From Sphingomonas sp. (GTDB taxonomy: Bacteria > Pseudomonadota > Alphaproteobacteria > Sphingomonadales > Sphingomonadaceae), in NCBI RefSeq assembly GCF_019635515.1, contig NZ_JAHBZI010000002.1, positions 879,001-943,000 on the forward strand: a DNA stretch of 64,000 bases. The letters are read 5' to 3'. Shown one piece after another: positions 18,647-26,711 of this stretch (positions are counted from its first letter, which is position 1; the number at the start of each line of letters is the position of its first letter). The notes under the pieces are model-generated. The model had not been told where the DNA came from and searched no databases. It saw only the letters and a program-made list of their open reading frames with translations. The translations under genes and the position numbers were made by a program.

Positions 18647-19483
18647 ATGCTTCCGATCTTCATCCGCTCGATCAAGTTCCTCATCGGGGGCGGCTTCGTC
18701 TTCGTGCTGGGGCTTGCGCTCTTCGGCACCGTCAAGGATCTGATCCAGAACCCGGCGGCGGAAACCGCCGAGCACGCGATGCACAAGCCCCCCAAGGAGC
18801 TCAAGCTCGCCTCGGACGGCTTCTTCGGCAAGTTCGACAACGCCCAGCTGCAGCGTGGCTTCCAAGTCTACAAGGAAGTCTGCGCGACCTGCCACTCGCT
18901 CCATTCGGTCTCGTTCCGCGAGCTTCACGGCATTGGCTACAACGAAGCCGAGATCAAGAAGATCGCCAAGGATTGGGGCACCAAGCAGCCGGTGTTCGAC
19001 GAGAAGGGCGGCACCTGGGGTGAGCGCGACAACCTCGCGTCGGACCGTTTGCCGAAGGTCTATTATGCCGGCACCGGCAGCCCGCCCGATCTCAGCCTGA
19101 TCACCAAGGCTCGCCACGATGGCGGCGCCTATGTCTATTCGCTGCTGACCGGCTATGACGAGAAGCCTTCGCCAGAAGCGCTCAAGCATTTCCCCGAGTT
19201 CGCCAAGCCGGCCGAGGGCATGCACTTCAACCCCTATTTCGCGAACCTCAACATCGCGATGCCGCCGCCGCTGACCGGCGAGGGCCAGGTGACCTATGCC
19301 GACGGCACCCGCCCGACGGTGGATAATATGGCGAAGGACGTCTCGGCATTCCTCGTCTGGACCGCCGAGCCGCACGCCCAGAGCCGCAAGTCGGCGGGCT
19401 TCGCGGTGATCCTGTTCCTGCTCTTCGCGACGGGTCTCGCCTATGGCGCGTACCTGACCGTGTGGAAGGGCGTGAAGCACTGA
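18647..19483 (+). CDS. petC: Cytochrome c1
   Basis: Cytochrome c1 accepts electrons from the Rieske centre and passes them to soluble cytochrome c. The 278 residues begin with a hydrophobic segment serving as signal or anchor. The haem c attachment site CATCH lies near residues 80-84, in EVCATCHSLHSVSFRELHG. The axial Met segment is probably in AEGMHFNPYFANLNIAMPPPL, and a C-terminal anchor (FAVILFLLFATGLAYGAYLTVW) closes the chain. All hallmarks are intact. The gene ends the bc1 operon. Confidence 0.97.
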   Translation: MLPIFIRSIKFLIGGGFVFVLGLALFGTVKDLIQNPAAETAEHAMHKPPKELKLASDGFFGKFDNAQLQRGFQVYKEVCATCHSLHSVSFRELHGIGYNEAEIKKIAKDWGTKQPVFDEKGGTWGERDNLASDRLPKVYYAGTGSPPDLSLITKARHDGGAYVYSLLTGYDEKPSPEALKHFPEFAKPAEGMHFNPYFANLNIAMPPPLTGEGQVTYADGTRPTVDNMAKDVSAFLVWTAEPHAQSRKSAGFAVILFLLFATGLAYGAYLTVWKGVKH

Positions 19484-19506
19484 GCTTCGCCTGAGCCGTG
19501 AAACAG

Positions 19507-19542
19507 AAAAGGCCGAGGCGAAAGCTTCGGCCTTTTTGTTTT
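19507..19542 (+). terminator. Rho-independent terminator of petABC
   Basis: The stem AAAAGGCCGA / TTCGGCCTTTTT encloses GGCGAAAGC, followed by TTTTTGTTTTG. It lies 24 bp after the petC stop. It is immediately followed by a separate palindromic repeat at 19545. Confidence 0.9.
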
Positions 19543-19544
19543 GT

Positions 19545-19626
19545 TCGTCATCCCGGCGAAAGCCGGGACCCAGGGTTACCCAGCGACTCCCTGTTTGGCT
19601 CCGGGGCCCGGCTTTCGCCGGGATGA
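19545..19626. repeat. GCGAAAGCCGGG-type palindromic repeat, intergenic copy
   Basis: An 82-bp inverted repeat has outer arms CGTCATCCCGGCGAAAGCCG and CGGCTTTCGCCGGGATGA, separated by a less conserved middle. This is a common short palindrome in alphaproteobacterial genomes. A variant with GCGAAAGCAGG arms sits inside glyS at 33776-33849. It fills the gap between the petC terminator and the convergent MaoC gene. Confidence 0.85.
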
Positions 19627-19629
19627 AGA

Positions 19630-20079
19630 CTACCCCGCCGGTCGCCGCCCGATCAGTCCCAGCGAGATGAAGCTCAGCACCTGGACATCGTCCTGGTTGA
19701 AAGTCCGCATCTGGCTGCGGACGCTGCCCATTTCCGGGCGGCTGCGCGAGGGCGTGACTTCCAGTACCTCGGTCTCGCAGCGCAGCACGTCACCGGGATA
19801 AACCGGCTTGAGCCAGCGCAGCTCGTCGATCCCCGCCGCGCCCAGGCTCGCCTGCGGGTTGGCCTTCATCTCCTCGACGAACATCGCCATCGTCATCGCG
19901 CATGTATGCCAGCCGCTCGCCGCGAGCCGCTTGAAATGCGTCTGCGCCGCCGCCTCGTCGGACAAATGGAAGGGCTGGGGATCGTATTTCCGGGCGAAGT
20001 CGAGCACCTCCTCGCGCGTGACTTCGTAGCGGCCGAAGCTGCGCTTCATGCCGGGCTGGATATCATCGAAATAAAGCAT
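19630..20079 (-). CDS. MaoC family dehydratase
   Basis: This 149-residue hot-dog-fold protein has the hydratase-2 motif at DFARKYDPQPFHLSDEAA (Asp and His of the catalytic pair near residues 33 and 38). GWHTCAMTMAMFVEEM and LKPVYPGDVLRCETEVLEV follow, typical of single-domain MaoC enoyl-CoA hydratases. It probably hydrates an enoyl-CoA in fatty acid or related degradation, but no pathway genes are adjacent. The ATG at 20079 begins MLYFDDIQPGM, the usual family start. It is convergent with petC. Confidence 0.88.
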   Translation of the reverse strand: MLYFDDIQPGMKRSFGRYEVTREEVLDFARKYDPQPFHLSDEAAAQTHFKRLAASGWHTCAMTMAMFVEEMKANPQASLGAAGIDELRWLKPVYPGDVLRCETEVLEVTPSRSRPEMGSVRSQMRTFNQDDVQVLSFISLGLIGRRPAG

Positions 20080-20118
20080 GGAGTCAGTTTCGGATAGAAA
20101 CTGGTATTTGGCAAGTCC

Positions 20119-21393
20119 CTAGCGTCGCATCGTCTTTGCGAACACCGCGTCAGTGCCATCCACGCCCGGCTTCGCCGGCAGCCCGATCAGGTCGCGCAGC
20201 AGCGGATAGACATCGACATTGTCGAACGCGGGCAGCTTCGCCGCGCGGAACGCGGGGCCGCTGGCGATGAACAGGGCGGTCATCTCGGGCGCCATGTTGT
20301 CCCAGCCATGATTGCCTGCGCTGAAGCTCTTGGTCGGGACGCTCTTGTTGAACAGCCAGCCGGTCTCGGCGAGGCAGAAAATCGGCGGAATGCGCGGATT
20401 GGTGCCGTAATGAAAGCGGGCCGGGATCTCGCCCTTGCGCCAGCATTCGGCGTGCGGGTGCTTGCCGAGCAATGCCTTTTCGACCAGCGCCTCCTGTCCG
20501 GCGACCGGGGTGAGCGAAAGATACGGGCCGGTCTCCAGCACGTCGACCGTGTCGAGCGCCAGCATCTGATCGAGCGCGATCACCCGCTCGCTGCTGGTCG
20601 CCGCCATGCCGTGATCGGCGACGATGACCAGGTTGGCGCGCTGGCCGAGTTGCCGAAGGCCCTGCACCAGCATCCCGATCTGGGCGTCGACCTTGGCCAC
20701 CGCTTCGGTGGTACGCGCATCGTCGGGGCCGAAATCATGGCCGGCATCATCGACGGTATTGAAATAGAGCGTGACGAAGCGCGGGCGGATCGCGGCGGGC
20801 CGCCGCAGCCAATCCAGCACGCCGTTGACCCGTTGCTCGCCGGTGATCGACTGGTTGAACTGGGCCCAGTCCGACGGGCGGGTGCCGCCGATTGCTTCCC
20901 AATCGCCCGGTTTCTCCTTGTGCCCGCCGATCGCGACGTTCGAACCGGGCCAGAAGGAAGTCGAGGTGCGGATATGCGCATTCTCGGCATCGACCCAGAT
21001 CGGGTCGGCGGCGTTCCACCAGAAAGGATCGTCGTTGGACATGGTGAAGGTCACGTCGGGTTGCCCGGCATCCTTCATCTTGTTGGCGGTGATGCCGTGG
21101 CGGTCGGGGCGCAGCCCGGTGACCAGCGTCCAGTGATTGGGGAAGGTCTTGCTCGGGAAGCTCGGGTGCATCGGCGCGGTGACGCCCTCGGCCGCGAGCT
21201 TTGAGAGATTGGGCGTGACGCCGCGCTCGAGATAATCGCTGCGGAAGCCGTCGATCGAGATCAGGATCGTGACCGGCGCGCGCGCTTTGGCGGCAACCGG
21301 TGCCGGGGCGGGAGTCCGCGCGGCGGCAGAAAGCGGAAGGAGGATCGCGAACGCCGCGGCGGCGAGTTTGGAGGTCCAGCGCATGGGCTTCAT
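20119..21393 (-). CDS. Exported NPP-like phosphodiesterase (alkaline phosphatase superfamily)
   Basis: This 424-residue periplasmic enzyme is predicted to cleave nucleotide or phosphodiester bonds with two metal ions. A signal peptide ends near ALPLSAAART. Motifs run in order: ISIDGFRSDYL, with a metal-binding Asp; HPSFPSKTFPNHWTLVTGLRPDRHGI, where the Thr is the nucleophile; FNTVDDAGHDFGP; VIVADHGMA; and GNHGWDN. Together these give the full metal-ligand set of nucleotide pyrophosphatase/phosphodiesterases. The substrate cannot be told from sequence. It lies 39 bp downstream of the MaoC start but is a separate unit. Confidence 0.88.
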   Translation of the reverse strand: MKPMRWTSKLAAAAFAILLPLSAAARTPAPAPVAAKARAPVTILISIDGFRSDYLERGVTPNLSKLAAEGVTAPMHPSFPSKTFPNHWTLVTGLRPDRHGITANKMKDAGQPDVTFTMSNDDPFWWNAADPIWVDAENAHIRTSTSFWPGSNVAIGGHKEKPGDWEAIGGTRPSDWAQFNQSITGEQRVNGVLDWLRRPAAIRPRFVTLYFNTVDDAGHDFGPDDARTTEAVAKVDAQIGMLVQGLRQLGQRANLVIVADHGMAATSSERVIALDQMLALDTVDVLETGPYLSLTPVAGQEALVEKALLGKHPHAECWRKGEIPARFHYGTNPRIPPIFCLAETGWLFNKSVPTKSFSAGNHGWDNMAPEMTALFIASGPAFRAAKLPAFDNVDVYPLLRDLIGLPAKPGVDGTDAVFAKTMRR

Positions 21394-21425
21394 TCTGACA
21401 CCGCTTTGTTGCGGGCGGAAGTCTC

Positions 21426-22718
21426 CTAATCTCCCAGCGACAGTCGCGCGAACAGCGTCCCACTCAGCGGCGCCCGGCCATAGGCGGCGTTGAGCGCGCT
21501 CGGCTTGGCGTAGGCGGCCAGGCTTCCGCCCAGTGCCAGCTGCGCCTTGTCGCTCAGCTGTATGCGATACGCATAGCCGCCCTCGAAGCGCGTCACCCGG
21601 AACCTGCGATCGTGGAGCGGATCGGCATGGTCGGGAAACAGCTCGTCATTGGCGACATTCTCGACGCGGCCGAACAGGCTGTGATGCCGGCCAATGTCCC
21701 AGTTCGCCTCGCCAACGAACGCGGTGAGCGTATTCCCGGGCACGCGATCCTTCGCCGCGAACGCCAGCATCGCCGAAAGCCCGCCACGGGCATAATGGAC
21801 GCTGGCGGTGGTGCGTCGTTCGTCGGCGCCGGCATGGCCGGCCTCGGGCGATTCGAGCCGGCCATGGCTGAACTGCACCGCCCAGTTGGGCGAGGGCGTA
21901 TAGGTCGCGCGCAGGCTCCAACTATCGAGCTTTGGCGCATCGATGCCCCAGCGGGCCTCGTCGGGTTCGCGACCCTTGAATGCCGATGCTTCGAGCTGGA
22001 GCGTTCGTCCCTTCACCCCGGCGGTGACCACGCCATAGGTGATATGGGTGCTGTCGAACCAGTGATGTGCGATCGGCGACAGCGCCAGATAGCGCGCCGA
22101 GCGGCGGTGCATGAAGGCGCTGGGCCCCAGCGCCGGCTCGGCTACCGGTCCGCCATAGAGGAAGGCGCTGACACCGGCTGCGACCGGCAGGTCGATCCGC
22201 GCCGACAATTCCATGAACAGGTCGTGGGGATGCTGACGGTCGACCAGCGGCTGGCCATATGCCGTCTCGCCGGTCGCGAACAGATTGGGGTAGCCGCGCC
22301 GGCCCATCGCCGGCTCGAGGCTGCCCATCGCCCGGAATTCGACTCCGACATCGCCGAAGCGGCGGCTGGCGCTGAGCATCGCCATCGACTGGACCAGCGC
22401 CATGTCGCCGCCGCGCGGCCCGCCCTGATCGGTGTAGACGAAATTGAGCGAGCCATGCGCCATCACCATCCAGTCACCGGCGGCAAGATGCAGCCCGTGC
22501 ATCGCGCCCTCGGCGGCGGGGAGCAGTGCGGTGCCCGAGCCCGGCGCGGCGTTGGCGGCCGGCTCTTTCGCCATCGCCATCCCGTGCATCGAATGCTCCT
22601 GGGGCGCGGGGTCCGAAGTGGGGACGGGCGCGGGCATCGGCATGTCGTGCATCGAATGATCCTGCGCGGCGGCGATGCCGGGGGCGAGCAGGGCGAGAGC
22701 GATCAGCGCCGCGCGCAT
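21426..22718 (-). CDS. His/Met-rich N-terminus outer-membrane beta-barrel-like protein
   Basis: This 430-residue exported protein has a signal peptide (ALIALALLAPGIAAAQ), then a metal-binding-like low-complexity segment with HSMHDMPMP and EHSMHGMAM (residues about 20-50). A long region of alternating beta strands follows, ending ARLSLGD, which suits an outer-membrane barrel. His/Met repeats of this type are typical of copper or silver handling proteins. Its start codon overlaps the upstream glutaredoxin-MauE stop by 1 bp (TGATG). The MerR promoter at 23482-23512 therefore controls both genes. It is not a named family with certainty. Confidence 0.7.
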   Translation of the reverse strand: MRAALIALALLAPGIAAAQDHSMHDMPMPAPVPTSDPAPQEHSMHGMAMAKEPAANAAPGSGTALLPAAEGAMHGLHLAAGDWMVMAHGSLNFVYTDQGGPRGGDMALVQSMAMLSASRRFGDVGVEFRAMGSLEPAMGRRGYPNLFATGETAYGQPLVDRQHPHDLFMELSARIDLPVAAGVSAFLYGGPVAEPALGPSAFMHRRSARYLALSPIAHHWFDSTHITYGVVTAGVKGRTLQLEASAFKGREPDEARWGIDAPKLDSWSLRATYTPSPNWAVQFSHGRLESPEAGHAGADERRTTASVHYARGGLSAMLAFAAKDRVPGNTLTAFVGEANWDIGRHHSLFGRVENVANDELFPDHADPLHDRRFRVTRFEGGYAYRIQLSDKAQLALGGSLAAYAKPSALNAAYGRAPLSGTLFARLSLGD

Positions 22719-23473
22719 CACATCCCTCCCATCGGGCGAAACAGCATCCACGCCGCCATGCCGATCATGAACAGATTCTCGGTCAGCGAGACGAAGCCCA
22801 GCGGTACGTTGCTGGAGCCGCCGACACAGGCGCATTTGAGTTCGCGCCGGTCGATATAGACCGCCTTGATCACCGAAGCCGCGCCGATCGTGCCGATGAA
22901 CAGCGCCACCGGCACCGACAGCCCGTTCAGCACAGCGGCACTCATCAGCACACCCGCCAGCCCCTCGGCGAACGGGTAGAGATAGGCATAGGGCACCCAT
23001 CGCCGCGCCAGCAGATCGTAATTGAGAAACATCGTCGAAAAGCGCTCGACATCCTGGAGCTTGAGCATCGCCAGCACGATCATGCTGAAGCTGACGAACC
23101 ATTCCGCGGCGCGGATCGTGAACGCATCGCCGCTCACCGCATGGCTCGCCGCCATCGCCATCAGCGCCGTCATCCCGAACACCGCGATCACCGGCCGGTA
23201 GCTGGTATCGCCGGGGGCGGCGCCGCGATGCCCGAAAAACCGGCGCAGATCGTCGTTGCCGCCGATGCGGACCCCGTCGATGAAGGTCTGGGGCGTGGTC
23301 TTCACGCCGTGCTCGGCCTTGAAGGAATCGACTTCGGCGCGCGTGCGCAGCAAACGGTCGTCGACGGCATAGCCATGGCGCGCAAGCTGCCATTTGGACT
23401 TCAGGCCATAGGGACAGACATGTCCGGGCATGACCATGCGATAGAGCGTCGCGCGCTTTGATTCGGTCGTCAT
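22718..23473 (-). CDS. Glutaredoxin domain fused to MauE/DoxX-like membrane domain
   Basis: This 251-residue fusion has an N-terminal glutaredoxin fold with active site CPYG (Cys at residue 20), TPQTFIDGVRIGGNDDL with the cis-Pro and glutathione-site Gly-Gly, and FFGHR. Four or so membrane helices of MauE type follow, including the KCACVGGSSNVPLGF motif near the C-terminus. MauE-type proteins supply or shuttle disulfide redox power to periplasmic partners. The gene is read from a MerR-type promoter whose start site falls only a few bases before the ATG. A later Met (residue 13 or 15) is an alternative start. Confidence 0.8.
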   Translation of the reverse strand: MTTESKRATLYRMVMPGHVCPYGLKSKWQLARHGYAVDDRLLRTRAEVDSFKAEHGVKTTPQTFIDGVRIGGNDDLRRFFGHRGAAPGDTSYRPVIAVFGMTALMAMAASHAVSGDAFTIRAAEWFVSFSMIVLAMLKLQDVERFSTMFLNYDLLARRWVPYAYLYPFAEGLAGVLMSAAVLNGLSVPVALFIGTIGAASVIKAVYIDRRELKCACVGGSSNVPLGFVSLTENLFMIGMAAWMLFRPMGGM

Positions 23474-23481
23474 GCCGGCCT

Positions 23482-23512
23482 ATATAGCTTCCGTAGCATG
23501 GTACGGAGTCAA
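23482..23512 (-). promoter_or_regulatory. MerR-type promoter/operator
   Basis: On the minus strand TTGACT (23512-23507) and CTATAT (23487-23482) are separated by 19 bp, the long spacer typical of MerR-activated promoters. Within the spacer lies the dyad CTCCGTA...TACGGAA, close to the mercury-operon operator. It drives the glutaredoxin-MauE and outer-membrane genes. The divergent MerR gene starts 4 bp beyond the -35 element, so autoregulation is likely. Confidence 0.8.
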
Positions 23513-23516
23513 GCGC

Positions 23517-23906
23517 GTGACGGGGCTGACGATCGGAAAGCTGGCGGAAGCGGGCGGGGTGGGGGTCGAGACGATCCGCTACTATCAGCGTCGCGGCCTG
23601 CTCGATGAACCCGAACGCTTCGGCGCCATTCGCCGCTATGGCGATCCGGAGCTGCGGCGGCTGCGCTTCATCCGCTCGGCACAGGCGGCAGGCTTCACGC
23701 TCGAGCAGATCGGCGAGCTGCTCGCGCTCGATGCCACCGACGACCGCACCCGCGCGCGGGAACTCGCCAGCGAACGCATCGCCGCGCTCGACGCCAGGAT
23801 CGCCGAACTCGATGCCGCACGAAACGCGCTGCGCAAGCTCGCGCACGAATGCGGCAAGGGCGAGCAGGGACCATGTCCGATCTTGACGGCGTTCGAGGGG
23901 CGTTGA
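23517..23906 (+). CDS. MerR family transcriptional regulator
   Basis: This 129-residue regulator has the winged-helix start LTIGKLAEAGGVGVETIRYYQRRGLL, a dimerisation helix near residues 75-105, and a C-terminal metal loop CGKGEQGPCPI. The loop has the two cysteines equivalent to the last two mercury ligands of MerR. The third mercury ligand, normally a Cys at the start of the dimer helix, is not present (LALDATDDRTR). Sensing of mercury is therefore unproven; another soft metal or thiol signal is possible. The GTG at 23517 is chosen over an upstream in-frame ATG at 23472, because the latter would lie within the divergent promoter. Confidence 0.9.
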   Translation: MTGLTIGKLAEAGGVGVETIRYYQRRGLLDEPERFGAIRRYGDPELRRLRFIRSAQAAGFTLEQIGELLALDATDDRTRARELASERIAALDARIAELDAARNALRKLAHECGKGEQGPCPILTAFEGR

Positions 23907-23994
23907 CGGTGCGGGGGCTGTTCGCCGCCGCGGTGCTGCAGGCGGCGCTCCCCGTGGTTGGCGTCGGAGATGGAGCCGCGATGAGGCGCCCCCG

Positions 23995-24231
23995 TCACCG
24001 CTTCAGGAACGCGCTCAACTTGCCGCGAAGCTCGGTCGCCTGCCCGGTCAGATTGGCGTTCATTGTCAGCAGATCGCGAAGCTGATCGACATGCGCCGTG
24101 AACTCCGGTCGCAGCTTGCCCGCTTCGTACATCTTCGCCGGATCGGGGCCGAGCGCGGCGATCATGCGGGTGCGATAGGCCGCTTCCTCGCGATCCTGTC
24201 GCATTCCCTCATGCGCAAAGGCGATCGTCAC
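23995..24231 (-). CDS. Small membrane protein with unclear start
   Basis: From the GTG at 24231 this frame gives 78 residues with charged helices (HEGMRQDREEAAYRTRMIAALG, KLSAFLKR). The frame stays open upstream to the ychF stop, and the added sequence makes sense: KNRIDRHRALIGKFLFEF, then a helix of repeated Val/Ile. The true protein is therefore probably a single-pass membrane protein of about 95-115 residues. No ATG, GTG or TTG exists in that extension; a CTG at 24282 is the only near-start. A short hexamer repeat (GATGAC on the plus strand, 24236-24255) encodes part of the helix. Either an unusual start or a frameshift must be invoked. Confidence 0.5.
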   Translation of the reverse strand: MTIAFAHEGMRQDREEAAYRTRMIAALGPDPAKMYEAGKLRPEFTAHVDQLRDLLTMNANLTGQATELRGKLSAFLKR

Positions 24232-24345
24232 GCCGATGACGATGACGATGACGATGAACTCGAAGAGGAATTTGCCGATCAGCGCGCGATGGCGATCGAT
24301 CCGGTTCTTGAGCCTATAGCCATCCCGCTCCCCCTGATTGCCGCC

Positions 24346-25443
24346 TCAGCTGTGCAGGAAATGCATCACGTCGCCGTCATGGACGACATAGGCCTTGCCT
24401 TCGGCGCGCAGCTTGCCGCCTTCGCGCGCCTTCGATTCCCCGCCCAGCGCGACATAATCGTCATAGGCGATCGTCTCGGCGCGGATAAAGCCCTTCTCGA
24501 AATCGGTGTGGATCACGCCCGCGGCCTCGGGGGCGGCGGCGCCCTGATGCACCGTCCAGGCGCGCGCTTCCTTGGGGCCGACGGTGAAGAAGGTCAGCAG
24601 GTGGAGCAGCTTGTATCCGGCGCGGATCACGCGGGCGAGACCGGTTTCCTCCAGCCCCAGCTCGGCGAGGAAATCGCCGCGCTCCTCGGCGGGCATCGTC
24701 GCGATCTCGGCCTCGATCGCCGCCGAGACGACCACCGCCTCGGCACCCTCGGCCCTGGCCTTGGCGAAGACCTTTTCCGATAGCGCGTTGCCGTTCGCGG
24801 CGTCCTCCTCGTTGACGTTGCAGACGTACAGGACGGGCTTGCTGGTCAGCAGCTGCGCCTGGGCGAAGATCCGCGCCTCGTCGGCGTCCTTGGGCTCGGT
24901 CAGCCGCGCCGGCTTGCCGTCGCGCAGCAGCTCGAGTGCCTGACCCAGCACGCTCGCCGCCGCCTTGGCTTCCTTGTCGCCCTGTGCCGCCTTCTTCTGG
25001 GCGGCCGGCACGCGCTTCTCCAGCGATTCCAGATCGGCGAGCATCAGTTCGGTCTCGACGGTTTCGGCATCGGCGATCGGATCGACCTTGTTGTCGACAT
25101 GCTGGATGTCGTCATTCTCGAAACAGCGCAGGACATGGACGATGGCGTCGACCTCGCGGATATTGCCGAGGAACTGGTTGCCCAGGCCTTCGCCCTTGCT
25201 GGCGCCGCGCACCAGTCCGGCGATATCGACGAAGCCGAGCTGCGTCTCGATGATCTTCTGCGAGCCGGCGATCTCGGCCAATTTGTTCAGCCGCGGATCG
25301 GGCACCGCGACGTTCCCCACATTCGGCTCGATCGTGCAGAAGGGATAGTTCGCCGCCTGCGCCGCCGCCGTCTCGGTCAGCGCGTTGAAGAGCGTCGATT
25401 TGCCGACGTTGGGCAGACCAACGATGCCGCAGCGGAAACCCAT
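24346..25443 (-). CDS. ychF: Redox-regulated ribosome-binding ATPase YchF
   Basis: YchF is an Obg-family P-loop protein that prefers ATP and binds the ribosome. The 365 residues start MGFRCGIVGLPNVGKST (Walker A at residues 9-17). They contain GFVDIAGLVRGASKGEGLGNQFL with the G2/G3 switches, NVNEED in place of the GTP-specifying NKxD, and a C-terminal TGS domain ending VVHDGDVMHFLHS. The ATG at 25443 is chosen because the conserved protein begins there. pth and rplY lie upstream on the same strand, a common alphaproteobacterial grouping, but here a plus-strand lipoprotein gene interrupts it. Confidence 0.97.
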   Translation of the reverse strand: MGFRCGIVGLPNVGKSTLFNALTETAAAQAANYPFCTIEPNVGNVAVPDPRLNKLAEIAGSQKIIETQLGFVDIAGLVRGASKGEGLGNQFLGNIREVDAIVHVLRCFENDDIQHVDNKVDPIADAETVETELMLADLESLEKRVPAAQKKAAQGDKEAKAAASVLGQALELLRDGKPARLTEPKDADEARIFAQAQLLTSKPVLYVCNVNEEDAANGNALSEKVFAKARAEGAEAVVVSAAIEAEIATMPAEERGDFLAELGLEETGLARVIRAGYKLLHLLTFFTVGPKEARAWTVHQGAAAPEAAGVIHTDFEKGFIRAETIAYDDYVALGGESKAREGGKLRAEGKAYVVHDGDVMHFLHS

Positions 25444-25619
25444 GAGAATAGCCTGTCGATAGAGTGAAAACCGGGAAGCGGGCGCGATAGAGGCTTCGCG
25501 TCGGCTTTTCCAGCACGTTGGTCGCACGCTGGTCCCGGATCGCTTGACGCACCCCCATTCATCTGGGGTACAGGGATCCCAAGCCCTTAGGGGTATTACG
25601 TACCATCGAGGAGTTGGGA

Positions 25620-26621
25620 ATGATTCGCCGTCACATCATCATGAGCGCAGCGGCTGCCACCGTCATGCTGTCGAGCTGCAGCGGGGACAAGAGCAAGCCG
25701 TCCCCGACTCCCACCGCGACCGCCACTCCGACGCCGACGCCGACCGCATCGCCAACCTATGCGGCGCTGCCGCTGGCGGCCACCGCCGCCGCCGAGTTCA
25801 CCACGATCAACGCCTCGACCAACTTCACCGGCGATCCTACTGCCGGCGCCGTCACGCTCGGCGCTTGGGGTACTGAAAGCCGCTCGGACCGCGTCCGCCT
25901 CGCGGTCAGCGGCGCGATCGCGACTGCGGGCACCAATTACGTCATTCGCGAAGCCACCGAGGAATCGCGTTTCGTCCCGGCCGATCTGACCACCACGTCG
26001 GCGGCGGGCAATCAGGAATATGTGTTCCGCACGACCAGCACCGCTACCGGCGCGCTGACGGGTAATTTCTCGCAGCTCGAATTCCTCAACAACACCATCA
26101 CCGGCAGCGTCACCAGCGATACGCTGCTCGGCTCGCTGGCACGCGTCAGCTACGGCAATTGGTACCGCGCCGAGTCGGCGGTGGGCGCCAAGCGGCTTAC
26201 CTACACCGTGTTCGGCTATCCGACCGCGGCCACCGACATGCCGACCACCGGCACCCAGGCCTATACGGTGGCGGTGCGCGGCCGCGTCGTGAACAATGCC
26301 GGCGGCGTCACCACGATCAACACCATCGGCGGCACCGCCACGGTCTCGGTCAATTTCTCGACCGGCCTGGTCGATATCACCTTCAATCTGACCCAGACGA
26401 CCGCTGGCGGTGCGACCGCGGCCTATGCGACCTTCGCGGCGCAGGGTGCGATTCCGGCGGGCCAGAACCAGTTCACCGGCGCCTTCGCCAGTGGCGCGCC
26501 GCTGTCGGGCACGATCGCCGGCGGCTTTTTCGGCTCGCAGGGCGCCGAGATCGGTATCACCTTTGCCGGCAGTGGCACCAATGCCCGCCTTGTCGGCGAA
26601 GTGGTCGGCAAGAAGTCGTAA
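25620..26621 (+). CDS. TbpB-like barrel lipoprotein
   Basis: This 333-residue lipoprotein has a lipobox (VMLSSC, Cys near residue 20), followed by a Pro/Thr tract (PTPTATATPTPTPTASPT) that should act as a spacer to the surface. The remainder is a beta-rich domain. Its end, with FAAQGAIPAGQNQFTGAFASG, then GGFFGSQGAEIGITFAG, matches the C-terminal barrel of transferrin-binding-protein-B-like or surface lipoprotein families (GxFfGpxaxEvgG). The partner receptor is not adjacent. It is alone on the plus strand inside the ychF-pth-rplY cluster. The ATG at 25620 is preceded by GAGG at a suitable distance. Confidence 0.8.
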   Translation: MIRRHIIMSAAAATVMLSSCSGDKSKPSPTPTATATPTPTPTASPTYAALPLAATAAAEFTTINASTNFTGDPTAGAVTLGAWGTESRSDRVRLAVSGAIATAGTNYVIREATEESRFVPADLTTTSAAGNQEYVFRTTSTATGALTGNFSQLEFLNNTITGSVTSDTLLGSLARVSYGNWYRAESAVGAKRLTYTVFGYPTAATDMPTTGTQAYTVAVRGRVVNNAGGVTTINTIGGTATVSVNFSTGLVDITFNLTQTTAGGATAAYATFAAQGAIPAGQNQFTGAFASGAPLSGTIAGGFFGSQGAEIGITFAGSGTNARLVGEVVGKKS

Positions 26622-26658
26622 GCAGAAACCCCTCCCCTTCCGTTCAAGGGCGGGTTGG

Positions 26659-26687
26659 AAAAGGTCGGGGCGCGGCCCCGGCCTTTT
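26659..26687. terminator. Bidirectional rho-independent terminator
   Basis: The sequence AAAAGGTCGGGGC / GCCCCGGCCTTTT forms a stem with A-run and T-run on either side, between the convergent lipoprotein gene and pth. It can serve both strands. Confidence 0.85.
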
Positions 26688-26711
26688 CTGTATGCGGCGC
26701 ATGGAAACGGT

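Noticed and set aside
17255..19480. 741-residue minus-strand open frame across petABC
   Set aside because: It is antisense to three certain cytochrome bc1 genes, is rich in Arg, Asp and Glu as expected from reversed GC-rich codons, and has no domain pattern.
23849..24085. 78-residue plus-strand frame after the MerR gene
   Set aside because: It overlaps the MerR gene and the opposite small gene, and has no ribosome-binding site or motif.
24236..24255. GATGAC repeat as a phase-variation tract
   Set aside because: Six-base units do not change reading frame, and the run is short.
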